Assembly: GCA_947494535.1 (NCBI GenBank)
Contig: CANLVU010000003.1
Coordinates: 1 to 61,564, forward strand
Length of the DNA: 61,564 bases
Reading direction: 5' to 3'
Source: Cytophagaceae bacterium
GTDB lineage: Bacteria; Bacteroidota; Bacteroidia; Cytophagales; Spirosomataceae
Shown: piece by piece, positions 1 to 10,900 of the stretch
Position numbering within the stretch: position 1 is the first letter of the stretch
How the letters are laid out: each line of letters begins with the position of its first letter
Notes under the pieces: generated by a model
Told to the model about the DNA's origin: nothing
What the model saw: only the letters and a program-made list of their open reading frames with translations
The model's database searches: none
Made by a program: the position numbers and the translations under genes

Positions 1-1
1 A

Positions 2-124
2 ATTTCTAAATTAGAAAGTAGTACAAATAGCGCTACAATAGATACCATCTTGAAGGTTTTCTCCGCCATGAAGGCAGAGATAAACTTCAATGTAAGACTG
101 GAGGATAATTTTGTGAAATTGTAA
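2..124 (+). CDS. C-terminal fragment of a probable XRE/HTH DNA-binding protein (antitoxin-like), truncated by window start
   Basis: Open frame from base 2 to TAA at 122-124: ISKLESSTNSATIDTILKVFSAMKAEINFNVRLEDNFVKL*. This resembles the recognition-helix end of XRE-type HTH proteins (SKLEsG..sa.idTl.kvf.am). Not in the ORF track because it is partial. Confidence 0.45.
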   Translation: MSKLESSTNSATIDTILKVFSAMKAEINFNVRLEDNFVKL

Positions 125-137
125 TTAAGGCTATATC

Positions 138-1973
138 TTATTCCACGGTCACACTTTTAGCGAGGTTCCTTGGCTTATCCACATCCAGCCCCCTCATGAC
201 CCCAATGTAGTAAGAAAGAATCTGAGTCGGAATCACCGAAACAAGAGGAGCTAATAATTCATCTATAGCTGGAACCACCATCACGTGATCTGCCATGTCG
301 CGGATTTGGGTGTCTCCTTCAGAAATAACCGCAATCACCATGCCTTTACGGGCTTTGATCTCTTGGATGTTTGAGACGATTTTCTCGTAGTAAGCGTCTT
401 TCGTTGCGATGAATAAAACCGGTAGGTTTTCATCTACTAGGGCGATAGGGCCGTGCTTCATCTCTGCCGCTGGGTAACCTTCCGCATGGATGTAGGAAAT
501 CTCTTTTAATTTCAAGGCACCTTCTAGGGCCACAGGGAAGTTGTATCCGCGACCTAAGAACAAGAAGTCACGTGCATCAGCATAATGCTTCGCTACTTCT
601 TTGATAGATTCGTGTGTTTCTAAAACGGCTTTTACTTTTTCTGGTATTAAAGCTAATTCTGCTAGGTAGCGATTGTATTCTGCTTCGGTAACGGTCTTCT
701 TCTCGCGGCCAATTTTGATGGCCATCATGGCTAGAACCGTTAATTGTGCTGTAAAGGCTTTTGTACTTGCGACACCGATTTCTGGTCCAGCGTGTGTGTA
801 CGCGCCGGAGTGAGATAAGCGGGCTATGGATGATCCAACCGCGTTGACAACCCCAAAAATAAAGGCACCTGCTTCTTTCGCTTTTTCAATAGCAACCAGG
901 GTGTCGGCAGTTTCGCCACTTTGGGAAATGGCAATTAATACATCGCCTGCGCCCACGACTGGATTTCTGTAACGGAATTCTGAGGCGTATTCTACCTCTA
1001 CAGGGATGCGGCAAAGGGTTTCGATCATGTATTCTGCGACTAAACCCGCGTGCCAGCTTGTTCCACAAGCGACAATAATGATGCGTTTTGCTTGAGAGAA
1101 AACGGACATGTGTTCTTCCACGCCGGCTAACGTTAAAGTCAGGTTTTCCATGTCCAAACGGCCACGTAAACAATCCGTTAAACTGCCCGGTTGGTCAAAA
1201 ATTTCTTTCAACATGAAATGGTCGAAACCGCCCTTTTCGATTTGGGCTAATTCCATGTCTAATTGTTGGATATACGGCGTAATAGGCTCATTTCCTAAGT
1301 TCTTCAAGATGATTTCATCTGGAGAAATGATGGCTAATTCGTAGTCGTTTACGTAAATAACTTTCTTCGTGTATTCGATAATAGGGGAGGCATCAGAGGC
1401 CAAAAAATGCTCGCCATCGCCTACACCGATTACTAAAGGAGATCCTTTACGAGCTGCGATTAACCGATTAGGGAAGCCTTCTTCCATCACAATGATCACG
1501 TATGCGCCCACTACGCGTTTTAATGCTATGCGCATGGCTTCTTCAAGGGAGGAATTGTTGTTGATTTGGATGTCTTCTATGAAGTTCACCAAAACCTCTG
1601 TATCCGTCTCACTCTTGAAACTGTAGCCTTTTTGAACTAACTCCTGCTTTAAAGAACCATAGTTCTCGATAATCCCATTGTGTACTAGAGTTAAGCGTCC
1701 GCTGTTTGAAGTGTGTGGATGTGCATTTGCGTCAGATGGCTCTCCATGGGTTGCCCAACGCGTGTGACCGATACCTACTGTCGCTTCAGAAATAATTTCC
1801 TCGTCCCAAGCTTCCAGTTCCGCTACACGGCCTTTTTTCTTGAATGTGTTCACCATATCACCGAATAATGCAATACCTGAGCTGTCATATCCGCGGTATT
1901 CCAAGCGCTTTAGGCCTTTTAAAATAATGGGAAATGCTGGCTGTTTTCCGATGTACGCTACGATTCCACACAT
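138..1973 (-). CDS. glmS: Glutamine--fructose-6-phosphate aminotransferase (isomerizing)
   Basis: Starts MCGIVAYIGKQ (N-terminal Cys nucleophile), GYDSSGIA, SIS domain motifs SQSGETADTL, C-terminal LAKSVTVE. Confidence 0.97.
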   Translation of the reverse strand: MCGIVAYIGKQPAFPIILKGLKRLEYRGYDSSGIALFGDMVNTFKKKGRVAELEAWDEEIISEATVGIGHTRWATHGEPSDANAHPHTSNSGRLTLVHNGIIENYGSLKQELVQKGYSFKSETDTEVLVNFIEDIQINNNSSLEEAMRIALKRVVGAYVIIVMEEGFPNRLIAARKGSPLVIGVGDGEHFLASDASPIIEYTKKVIYVNDYELAIISPDEIILKNLGNEPITPYIQQLDMELAQIEKGGFDHFMLKEIFDQPGSLTDCLRGRLDMENLTLTLAGVEEHMSVFSQAKRIIIVACGTSWHAGLVAEYMIETLCRIPVEVEYASEFRYRNPVVGAGDVLIAISQSGETADTLVAIEKAKEAGAFIFGVVNAVGSSIARLSHSGAYTHAGPEIGVASTKAFTAQLTVLAMMAIKIGREKKTVTEAEYNRYLAELALIPEKVKAVLETHESIKEVAKHYADARDFLFLGRGYNFPVALEGALKLKEISYIHAEGYPAAEMKHGPIALVDENLPVLFIATKDAYYEKIVSNIQEIKARKGMVIAVISEGDTQIRDMADHVMVVPAIDELLAPLVSVIPTQILSYYIGVMRGLDVDKPRNLAKSVTVE

Positions 1974-2212
1974 AAAAGAGGTAATTTATATTTGTATTAT
2001 TTGAATAATTAGTCGTTTGGGCTGCTGAGGCTCATTTTCCTAGCAAATATCTCATATTTGAATAATAATACCAAATTTATCGGGCATATTTTACTTATCG
2101 GTGCATCTGTTTTATAGGATTCTTCCGTGAATGCTCCTCCATTCCGCTATTTTTGCCTATTTTCGTAAAAGGTAATACAAAACCATTCACACATTCATTA
2201 TTAAATTATTTT

Positions 2213-4075
2213 ATGAAAAAAGTCCTTTTTTTAGGCCTCCTTTTTTGTGCCTCATTCTCCCTTATTTCTCAAGATTTACGTGTCGAACCATTGAACTGGT
2301 GGGTGGGAATGAAGAACCCGAATTTACAGTTATTGATCAAAGGAAAAGACCTAAGTGGTGGCGTGGTAACGTCATCGAAGAAAGGTTTGACCGTGAAAAA
2401 AGTAACGAATGGCGATAGCCCGAATTACTTATTTGTGGACTTGATTGTAGAGGCTGGAGCGCAGGCAGGAACGTATCCACTAGTAATTAAGAAGAATGGA
2501 GCTATTATTCATACAGTCAATTATTCCTTAGAGTCACGTGCGAAAGGTTCAGCGAATCGTCCTTCGTATTCCACGAAAGATGTGATCTATTTAATCACCC
2601 CAGATCGCTTTGCGAATGGCAATCCCGCGAATGATAAAGTCGCTGGAATGCGGGAGATGTCTCTGAATAGGGCTGCCTTGTATGATCGTCATGGGGGAGA
2701 TTTACGCGGGATTTTGGATCATTTGGACTACATAAAAAATATGGGATTTACCGCTATCTGGAATATGCCTGAAGTGGAAAATGACCAAACCATGGAAAGC
2801 TATCACGGATACGGGATTACAGATCACTATAAGATTGATCGCCGTTTTGGGACGAATGAAGACTACCGCGAACTGGGGATGAAGACCCAGGCGAATGGGA
2901 TGTATTTGATCAAAGATATTATTTTGAATCACTGTGGAAATGGCCACTGGTGGATGGAAGATAAGCCGTTTAAGGATTGGATTAATTTTGGCGGAAAATT
3001 CACGTCAACGACGCACCGTCGCGAGACGGTTCAAGATCCACACGTGTCGAAATACGATGCGAAATTGCAATCGGAAGGCTGGTTCGTGCCAGCGATGCCG
3101 GATTTGAATCAGAAGAACCCGTTTATGCAGCAATACATTATCCAAAACACCATTTGGTGGATTGAATACGCGCATTTAGGCGGTCTACGCATCGATACCT
3201 ACCCGTATTCAACGAAGGAATTTGCGACTATGTGGTCAGATGCCGTTTTAGCTGAATATCCGAACTTAAATATGGTAGGAGAAGAGTGGTCATCGAATCC
3301 GATTATCACCTCTTACTGGCAGCGCGGAAAAGTGAACCGCGATGGCTACAAATCGTCCTTACCCGCTTTGATGGATTTTCCTTTGCAAAACGCGATCTCA
3401 GAGGCGATGAATGAAAATGATAAAGAATGGGGTAAGGGATTGAATAAAATCTATAGTGCTATTTCGAATGATCTAGTCTATGCGGATCCAGATAATTTAG
3501 TGGTGTTCATGGATAACCACGATATGTCACGCGTTTACACGCAGGTGAAACACGATCAGGCTTTATTGAAGATGGCAATGACGTATATTTTCACCACACG
3601 CGGGATTCCGCAGGTATTTTACGGAACGGAAATTTTGATGTCTAATCCGAAATCAAACGAACATGGCGAGATTCGCGGCGACTTCCCAGGTGGCTGGGCT
3701 GGTGATACGAAGAATGCCTTTACGGGTGCGAATATGACGGCAGATGAGAAATCGACACAAGATTTCTTTAAGAAGATGTTGAACTGGAGAAAAGGCTCTG
3801 AGGCGATCCATAAGGGTAAATTATTACATTTTGGACCAGAGAATTCAGGCGAAGGAAACGGCGTTTACGTCTATTTCCGATATACAGATAAGGCCAAATT
3901 GATGGTGGTTCTGAATAAGAACGCAGATGCACGTGCCATCGACTTAAGTCATTACGAAGAAATTTTGCCAGCTGGAGCAAAGGCGCATAATGTGATGGAA
4001 TCAACGGATGTCGTTTTCTCTAAAACGCTGAGCGTTCCGGGTAAATCAGCTCAGATTTTTGAAATAAAGGAATAA
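2213..4075 (+). CDS. GH13 alpha-amylase family protein with N-terminal cyclomaltodextrinase-like domain, secreted
   Basis: ORF 2153-4075. The in-frame ATG at 2213 gives signal peptide MKKVLFLGLLFCASFSLISQ. GH13 motifs: GLRIDTYPYS, GEEW, FMDNHDMSR. Confidence 0.88.
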   Translation: MKKVLFLGLLFCASFSLISQDLRVEPLNWWVGMKNPNLQLLIKGKDLSGGVVTSSKKGLTVKKVTNGDSPNYLFVDLIVEAGAQAGTYPLVIKKNGAIIHTVNYSLESRAKGSANRPSYSTKDVIYLITPDRFANGNPANDKVAGMREMSLNRAALYDRHGGDLRGILDHLDYIKNMGFTAIWNMPEVENDQTMESYHGYGITDHYKIDRRFGTNEDYRELGMKTQANGMYLIKDIILNHCGNGHWWMEDKPFKDWINFGGKFTSTTHRRETVQDPHVSKYDAKLQSEGWFVPAMPDLNQKNPFMQQYIIQNTIWWIEYAHLGGLRIDTYPYSTKEFATMWSDAVLAEYPNLNMVGEEWSSNPIITSYWQRGKVNRDGYKSSLPALMDFPLQNAISEAMNENDKEWGKGLNKIYSAISNDLVYADPDNLVVFMDNHDMSRVYTQVKHDQALLKMAMTYIFTTRGIPQVFYGTEILMSNPKSNEHGEIRGDFPGGWAGDTKNAFTGANMTADEKSTQDFFKKMLNWRKGSEAIHKGKLLHFGPENSGEGNGVYVYFRYTDKAKLMVVLNKNADARAIDLSHYEEILPAGAKAHNVMESTDVVFSKTLSVPGKSAQIFEIKE

Positions 4076-5721
4076 TGAAAAAACTCGCCTTGTTTCTACT
4101 TTTCGCCAGCCCAGTATTTGCTCAAACAAAAGCTGATCTGTCTGGAGCGGCTAACCTGTTTGATTTAACTTTTACGACGCAGGAATTAGATACGCTGTAT
4201 TCAGATGTGGTGGATAATCTGGCGAATTACAAGGCGATGCACGCGCTTTCATTGAACAATAGTGTGCCTCTGAGTCTTTGGCAAAATCCGAAATTGCCGG
4301 GAATGAAATTTGATCAAACCCAGCGCCCGGTAGCGTGGCCAGCGGTGAAAGCCACGCTGCCGAAAAATCGCAATGATTTAGCTTTTTATTCCATCGATCA
4401 GCTTGCTCATCTAATCAAGACGAAACAAATCACATCGGTCGAATTAACCTCTTTTTTTATAGAGCGAATCAAGAAACACGGAGAAACCTTGCAATGTGTA
4501 ATTAGCATTCAGGAGGATTTGGCACTAGCTCAGGCGCGTCAGGCTGATAAGGAGATAGAGAGTGGTAAATACCGAGGCTTATTACATGGGATTCCCTACG
4601 GTTTGAAGGATTTGTTTGCAGTTAAAGGAACAAAAACAACCTGGGGCGCCGCTCCATACAAGGATCAGGTGATCGATGAAGATGCCTACGTTTATTCAAA
4701 ATTGAAAGAATCAGGGGCTGTTTTAGTGGCCAAATTCACCTTAGGTGCCCTAGCGATGGGGGATTACTGGTACGGTGGAAGAACAAAAAATCCCTGGAAC
4801 TTAAGCTTTGGATCATCCGGTTCTTCCGGATCTTCGGCAGGATCAGCCTCAGCAACGGTGGCAGGTTTAGTCCCTTTCGCCATCGGAACAGAAACCTGGG
4901 GTAGTATTGTTTCTCCAGCGACCACTTGTGGAGCTACGGGATTGCGGCCTACCTTTGGGAGTATTAGTCGCTCAGGCGCGATGGCTTTAAGTTACAGCCT
5001 AGATAAGGTGGGGCCTATCTGTCGTTCCGCAAATGACGCCGCGATTGTTTTTCATTATTTGCACGGGACAGATGGAAAGGATTTGGCAGCCGTAAACATG
5101 CCCTTTAATTATCAGGCAAATCGCCCAGTGAAAGGAATGAAGATTGCCTATGCGAAAAATTATTTTGACAAAATTAAAGACACAACCCGCAGTGAATGGA
5201 AAGTCTTGGCTGATCTTCGAAAACAAGGTGTTCAATTAATTCCGGTCGATTTTCCAGATGAAAATGTCTACAAAGTAAACATCATGGATGTGGTGATAGG
5301 GGCAGAGTGTGCGGCGCAATTCGATGAGATGACGCGTAAAAATATCGACGATCAACTGACTCGCCAAACCAAAAACGACTGGCCTAATCAATTCAGAACC
5401 GCTCGTTTTGTTCCCGCAGTCGAATACATCAACGCCCAACGTCACCGGTACTTGTTAATGCAAGAAGTGAATAAAGTCGTTTCTCAATACGATGCAATTA
5501 TTTGTCCATCACGTGGAGGCGGTAATCAATCTGCCATCACGAATTTAACGGGTCATCCGGTGGTCTGCGTTCCTACCGGTATTGATGCGAAAAACAGTTT
5601 GCCTACAGGTATTTCTTTTGTTGGTAAATTATATGATGAGGGCACATTATTACGCATTGCTCAATTTTATCAGGATCATACTCGTTACGAGGAGGCACAT
5701 CCAGAAAAATTCTTGAATTGA
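4075..5721 (+). CDS. Secreted amidase (amidase signature family, GatA-like)
   Basis: Signal peptide MKKLALFLLFASPVFAQ; amidase signature GSSGSSAGSASATVAGLVPFAIGTETWGSIVSPATTCGATGLRPT; start overlaps previous stop (TAATG). Confidence 0.88.
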   Translation: MKKLALFLLFASPVFAQTKADLSGAANLFDLTFTTQELDTLYSDVVDNLANYKAMHALSLNNSVPLSLWQNPKLPGMKFDQTQRPVAWPAVKATLPKNRNDLAFYSIDQLAHLIKTKQITSVELTSFFIERIKKHGETLQCVISIQEDLALAQARQADKEIESGKYRGLLHGIPYGLKDLFAVKGTKTTWGAAPYKDQVIDEDAYVYSKLKESGAVLVAKFTLGALAMGDYWYGGRTKNPWNLSFGSSGSSGSSAGSASATVAGLVPFAIGTETWGSIVSPATTCGATGLRPTFGSISRSGAMALSYSLDKVGPICRSANDAAIVFHYLHGTDGKDLAAVNMPFNYQANRPVKGMKIAYAKNYFDKIKDTTRSEWKVLADLRKQGVQLIPVDFPDENVYKVNIMDVVIGAECAAQFDEMTRKNIDDQLTRQTKNDWPNQFRTARFVPAVEYINAQRHRYLLMQEVNKVVSQYDAIICPSRGGGNQSAITNLTGHPVVCVPTGIDAKNSLPTGISFVGKLYDEGTLLRIAQFYQDHTRYEEAHPEKFLN

Positions 5722-5792
5722 TTGACGGATAGTAGTTTATACATTTTTTATTTTTAATATTGAGACAAATAAACCTATAAAACTATTGAATC

Positions 5793-7226
5793 ATGAGCAT
5801 CTCCAGACGTAGCTTTTTAGAAAAAAGCGCCTTAGCATCTAGTTTTTATATAGTTCCTCGCCATGTTTTGGGAGGAAAAGGATTTTTAGCACCCAGCGAT
5901 AAATTAATCGTAGCGGGTATTGGAGTAGGTGGTAAAGGAAAATCGGATTTGAAAAAATTCTATGAAAGTGGGAAAGCAGAAATTGCTTTTTTATGTGACG
6001 TAGATGATCGTCAAGCAAAGGATTCCGTTGCTGCCTATCCGAAAGCAAAATATTACAAAGATTGGCGTAAACTAATGGAGGTGGAATCGAAAAATTTCGA
6101 TGCGGTTTCTGTTTCGACGCCTGATCATAACCACGCGGTTCAAGCGATGGCAGCCATGCAACTGGGCAAGCACGTGTACGTTCAAAAGCCGATGACACAC
6201 GATATTTATGAGGCGCGCATGTTAACGGCGGCCGCTGATAAATACAAAGTTGTGACGCAAATGGGTAACCAGGGTTCTTCTGGGGATGGTGTTCGTCAAT
6301 TAGTGGAATGGTTTGATGCAGGAATTATCGGGGATGTGCATACGGTCCAAATTTGGACAAATCGTCCTATCTGGCCACAAGGGATTCCTTGGTCTACCGC
6401 GAAGCCACCAGTTCCAGCGGGTTTAGATTGGGATTTATGGTTAGGAACGGCACCCTATAAAGATTATGTGGATAATTTAATTCCAGGCTCATGGAGAGGT
6501 TGGTGGGATTACGGAACAGGTGCTCTAGGTGATTTAGGTTGCCATTTAATGGAAGCTCCTTTCCGCGTTTTAGGACTTAAATATGCGTCTGATGTGCAGG
6601 CAAGTGTGGGTAGTGTCTTTACGGCTTTTGGCCAAAGAGGTGTATTCCCTGACAGCTGCCCTCCATCGAGTCACGCCACATTAACGTTCCCGAAGACATC
6701 TAAAACGAAAGGACCGGTAACCATGCATTGGATGGATGGTGGTATCAAACCAGAGCGCCCAGAAGAATTAGGTCCGGACGAAATGTTTGGTGACGGAAAC
6801 TCTGGTATTCTATTTATCGGTACGAAAGGAAAAATGATGGCCAGCGAATACGCGGCTAATCCACGTTTATTACCTCTTTCTAGAAATCAAGAAGTGAAGG
6901 TGAAGCAAAAATTAGAACGCGTACCAGGCAGTGCAGAAGGTCATTATGCGCAGTGGGTAGAAGGTGCGATTGCTGGTTACGGAAACAAGCAAATGAGTTC
7001 TTCATTTGAAATGGCTGGACCATTAACGGAAGCTATTTTGATGGCGAACCTAGCGATTCGTGTAGCAGATATGCCTTTCCCTCGCACGACTGGTAGGGGA
7101 AATCATTATCCTGGATCGAACACGAAATTGCTGTGGGATAATGAAAACATGCGCGTGACGAATTTCGATGCAGCAAATCAATTTGTTAAACGCACGTATC
7201 GAGAGGGCTGGAGTTTAGGCGTTTAG
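5793..7226 (+). CDS. Gfo/Idh/MocA family oxidoreductase with Tat-like signal
   Basis: N-term SISRRSFLEKSALASS (Tat-like), Rossmann GIGVGGKG, VSTPDHNHAVQAMAAMQLGKHVYVQKPMTHD. Confidence 0.9.
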   Translation: MSISRRSFLEKSALASSFYIVPRHVLGGKGFLAPSDKLIVAGIGVGGKGKSDLKKFYESGKAEIAFLCDVDDRQAKDSVAAYPKAKYYKDWRKLMEVESKNFDAVSVSTPDHNHAVQAMAAMQLGKHVYVQKPMTHDIYEARMLTAAADKYKVVTQMGNQGSSGDGVRQLVEWFDAGIIGDVHTVQIWTNRPIWPQGIPWSTAKPPVPAGLDWDLWLGTAPYKDYVDNLIPGSWRGWWDYGTGALGDLGCHLMEAPFRVLGLKYASDVQASVGSVFTAFGQRGVFPDSCPPSSHATLTFPKTSKTKGPVTMHWMDGGIKPERPEELGPDEMFGDGNSGILFIGTKGKMMASEYAANPRLLPLSRNQEVKVKQKLERVPGSAEGHYAQWVEGAIAGYGNKQMSSSFEMAGPLTEAILMANLAIRVADMPFPRTTGRGNHYPGSNTKLLWDNENMRVTNFDAANQFVKRTYREGWSLGV

Positions 7227-7258
7227 GCTAACCTAGTTTATCTGCGTATAAAATGACT

Positions 7259-7293
7259 AAAATGCCGCATGCGTACATGCGGCATTTTATTTT
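7259..7293 (+). terminator. Rho-independent terminator after the oxidoreductase gene
   Basis: AAAATGCCGCATG-CGTA-CATGCGGCATTTT, perfect 13-bp stem followed by ATTTTT. Confidence 0.85.
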
Positions 7294-7333
7294 TCCTCTC
7301 TTTTTCAGTTTTCGCTCAGGAACCTGATTTTCA

Positions 7334-7615
7334 CTATAAAGCCTTTTCCATCAAAGTGGACTCTGTCACCTCAGGTGTGGAGGTGCGGAAAATACAAGCA
7401 GTCTTAGCGCTGGAAAAGGATCTTGAACCTATCTTGCCCGGACTCTCTGCAATGACGAGTACATGTCCAAACGTTTTTTTATGACCCTTTACTAGGCGGT
7501 GTTTAGTATGGGCAGCGACCCAGTTATTGTCGATTTGATTCATAGCCCCAAGCTATTCATTTTCGACTAATAAACCATCTTCCATCTGATAGTATAAGTT
7601 GTTCTTGCTATTTCC
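7334..7615 (-). pseudogene. Decayed fragment resembling NAD(P)H-hydrate dehydratase (YjeF/Nnr C-terminal domain)
   Basis: Minus-strand frame reads NSKNNLYYQMEDGLLVENE*LGAMNQIDNNWVAAHTKHRLVKGHKKTFGHVLVIAESPGKIGSRSFSSAKTACIFRT. The core resembles the family pattern sHKGTFGHvLvIAGS.GKMGAAvLaAkAclRsG, with an in-frame stop and early truncation. Confidence 0.5.
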
Positions 7616-7910
7616 TTATAAAGTAGGTAACGATTTTGCTACAAAGCGACGTTAATTAGTAGCCAATGGATGCTTTTTGATCAATTTTGAAAAGACAGTA
7701 TAGCATACTTATTACTTATAAAAATGCCAAAAAAATGTATATAATTTTAGAAAATAACAATTTTGTTATATATTTGGTCACAATTTGGTAACAAATAGTA
7801 CTAACAAATAATCGTATGTTTCATTTTTTAAACTTAAGAAAGGAGGGCACTTAGAATTATTTAATTAAAAGATTAACCATTTTTCACATTTTCTAACAAA
7901 AAACAATTTT

Positions 7911-10900
7911 ATGAAAAACAAATTACTAACTCAACTACTGGGTGTATTTGCTGTATTGGTTCTGTTTCTTGGGAGTCATGCTGCATCCGCTCAAGGTAAC
8001 AAGATCACGGGTAAAGTCGTTGCTGCAAAAGATGGCGATGGCATACCGGGCGCTTCGGTTATCGTTAAAGGCTCTAAATCTGGTGTTGCATCAGATGCCA
8101 ATGGTAACTTTACTATTTCTGCTGAAAGCAACAGTATTTTAACTGTTTCTTCAGTAGGTTTCTCTTCACAAGACGTTAAATTAGGTTCTCAAACCTCAAT
8201 TACAGTTCGTTTAGCTGAAGAAAGTTCTACTTTAAATGAAGTTGTTGTAACAGGTTACGGTTCTCAGTCTAAAAGAGCTATTACTGGTGCAGTAACGACA
8301 GTAGACGCAAAAGATTTACAAGCTGTACCTGCCACTACTTTCGCTCAACAATTACAAGGTCGTGCTTCTGGTGTGACTATCGTAAATGATGCAACTCCAG
8401 GTGGTAATGCAACAGTTCGTATTCGTGGTTTTGGTACTATTGGTAACAATGATCCTTTATATGTTATTGACGGTACTCCTACGGAGAACCAAGGTAACTT
8501 AAACCCGAATGACATTGAGACTATCCAGATCTTGAAAGATGCTTCTGCTTCTTCTATTTATGGTTCTCGTGCAGCGAATGGTGTTGTTATCATCACAACT
8601 AAAAAAGGAAAAACAGGTGCACCTAAAATTACTTTCAGTTCTTACTATGGAACTCAAAACGTTGCGAACGATGTTCAATCATTAAACGCAAAGGAATTAG
8701 GTCAATATTTATACTTAGCTGATAAGTATGCAGGAAAAACACCATCTCACGGTCAATATACTTTTGGATCTAATGGTGAAGTTTCTATCCCTGATTACGT
8801 TTTCCCAAGTGCTGGAAAAAATGGTTCTGCAGGTGTAGATCCTAAATTGTATTCATTGACTCCAGACAATATCTATGCAATTACTAAAGCTGCAGATACG
8901 TATTGGTGGGGTGCTATGACACAGTCAGCTCCTATCATGAACTACCAATTAAGTGCTAGCGGTGCTACAGAAAATAGCAAGTATGCCTTATCATTAGGTA
9001 TGTTTAGTCAAGAAGGTGTGGTTAAATTCATTGGTTATGATCGTTATACTTTACGTTCTAACACGGAATTTTCTGCTATTAACAAAAGATTACGTGTAGG
9101 TGAAAACTTTACAGTAGCTATTGATAACCGTAGAGGTGGTTTCGGTAATAACGAAGAGCAAAATGCTGTTTCTGGTTCTTACAAGCACCATCCTTTATTG
9201 CCAATTTTTGATATTGCAGGTAATTTTGCTGGTAGCCGTGGTGCTAACTTAGGTAACAACTCTAACCCATACGCTACTTTAGCGCGTGAGGCTGATAACA
9301 GACGTTACGGCATGAGAGCATTCGGTAACGTTTATGCTGAATTCGATATCGTTGAAGGAATTACTGCTAAAACAAGTTTTGGTATTGATGCTACAACTAG
9401 CAATGGTAAATACTTAGGACGTGCTAATCCAGAATACGTAGAAGGAAGTTTCAATAACGGTTCTACTTCTAATACAAGCTATGATTACCAATGGGTATGG
9501 CAAAATACTGTTTCATACACTAAGACATTCAATGATGTTCACAAAATTGATGCTTATGTTGGTTTAGAGTCAATCAAAGCGTTTGGAGAATATTTTGGAG
9601 CAGGTCGTAATGGGTATGCTTTCGAAATCCCTTCTATTATGGGTTATTTAGATCTAGGAGATCCTACAAGAGTTTCTAACTACGGTAGCGTAGGTAATGA
9701 TTATACATTATCTTCTCAATTCGGTAAATTTAACTATGCTTACGGAGACAAATATTTATTCCAAGCAATCGTTAGAAATGATGCTTCATCTAGATTCTTG
9801 TCAGCTTCACGTAATGCACTTTTCCCTGCATTCTCTTTAGGATGGCGTTTATCAGAAGAAAGTTTCATGAAAGATCAACTTACTTTTGTTAATGACTTGA
9901 AATTACGTTTCGGTTGGGGTAAGACAGGTAACCAAAAAATTGGTAACTACAATGCTTACACTACTTACCGTTCAAACATTTTCAATGCAGGTTATCCAAT
10001 CGATGGTTCTCAAACTACTCCAGCAATTGGTTATGATGCTAATGCATTTGGTAACCCTAACGCTAAATGGGAAACTACAACTTCAACTAACTTCGGTTTA
10101 GATGCAGCGTTGTTAGACAACCATTTAACAGTTGAATTGGATGTTTGGAATCGTGTAACATCTGATATGTTATTCACAACACCTATTACGTTCACCGCAG
10201 GTGATGCTAGAGCTCCGGCTTTCAACGTAGGTCAAATGACTAACAAAGGAGTTGATTTAGGAATTAGCTACAAAAATTCAGTAGGTGATTTACGTTACGC
10301 TATTTCAGGTAACTTATCTACATACACAAACAATGTAGACAAATTAGATGCATCTCCTAACACTCGTTTCTTCGGATATGGTTCTCGTGTTCCTGCTGTT
10401 ACATTAACTCAAGCTGGATTACCACTTTCTTCTTTCTTTGGATACCAAGTATTGGGTATCTTCCAATCAGACGAGGAAGCTAAGGCTTGGGCTCCATATG
10501 AAAATTACAACAAAGCGGGTAAATTCAAGTATGCTGATATCAACGGTGATAAGAAAATCACTGATGCTGACCGTACAATCATCGGTTCACCTCACCCAGA
10601 TTTCACATATGGTTTGAACTTGAACTTAGGTTATAAAGCATTTGAATTAACAGTATTTGCTAACGGATCTCAAGGTAACTCGATCTTTAACTATACTCGT
10701 TTCTTCTCTGATTTCAACTCATTCCAAGGAAACCGTTCTAAGCGTGCATTATATGAGGCTTGGCAACCAACTAACAAAGGTGGTACTGTGCCTATCATGG
10801 ATGCTAACGACCAAGTATCTAGCCGTCCTTCAAGCTATTTCTTAGAAGATGGTTCATACTTACGTATCAAGAATGTTCAATTAACGTATAATTTACCTCG

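Noticed and set aside
886-1626. ORFs 886-1173, 1108-1344 and 1369-1626 within glmS
   Set aside because: 886-1173 is on the same strand in another frame and the others are antisense; all fall within a confidently assigned glmS.
7269-7484. Plus-strand ORF of 71 aa with apparent signal peptide
   Set aside because: Its ATG lies within the terminator hairpin at 7259-7288 and the body is antisense to the nnr-like remnant; most likely not a gene.
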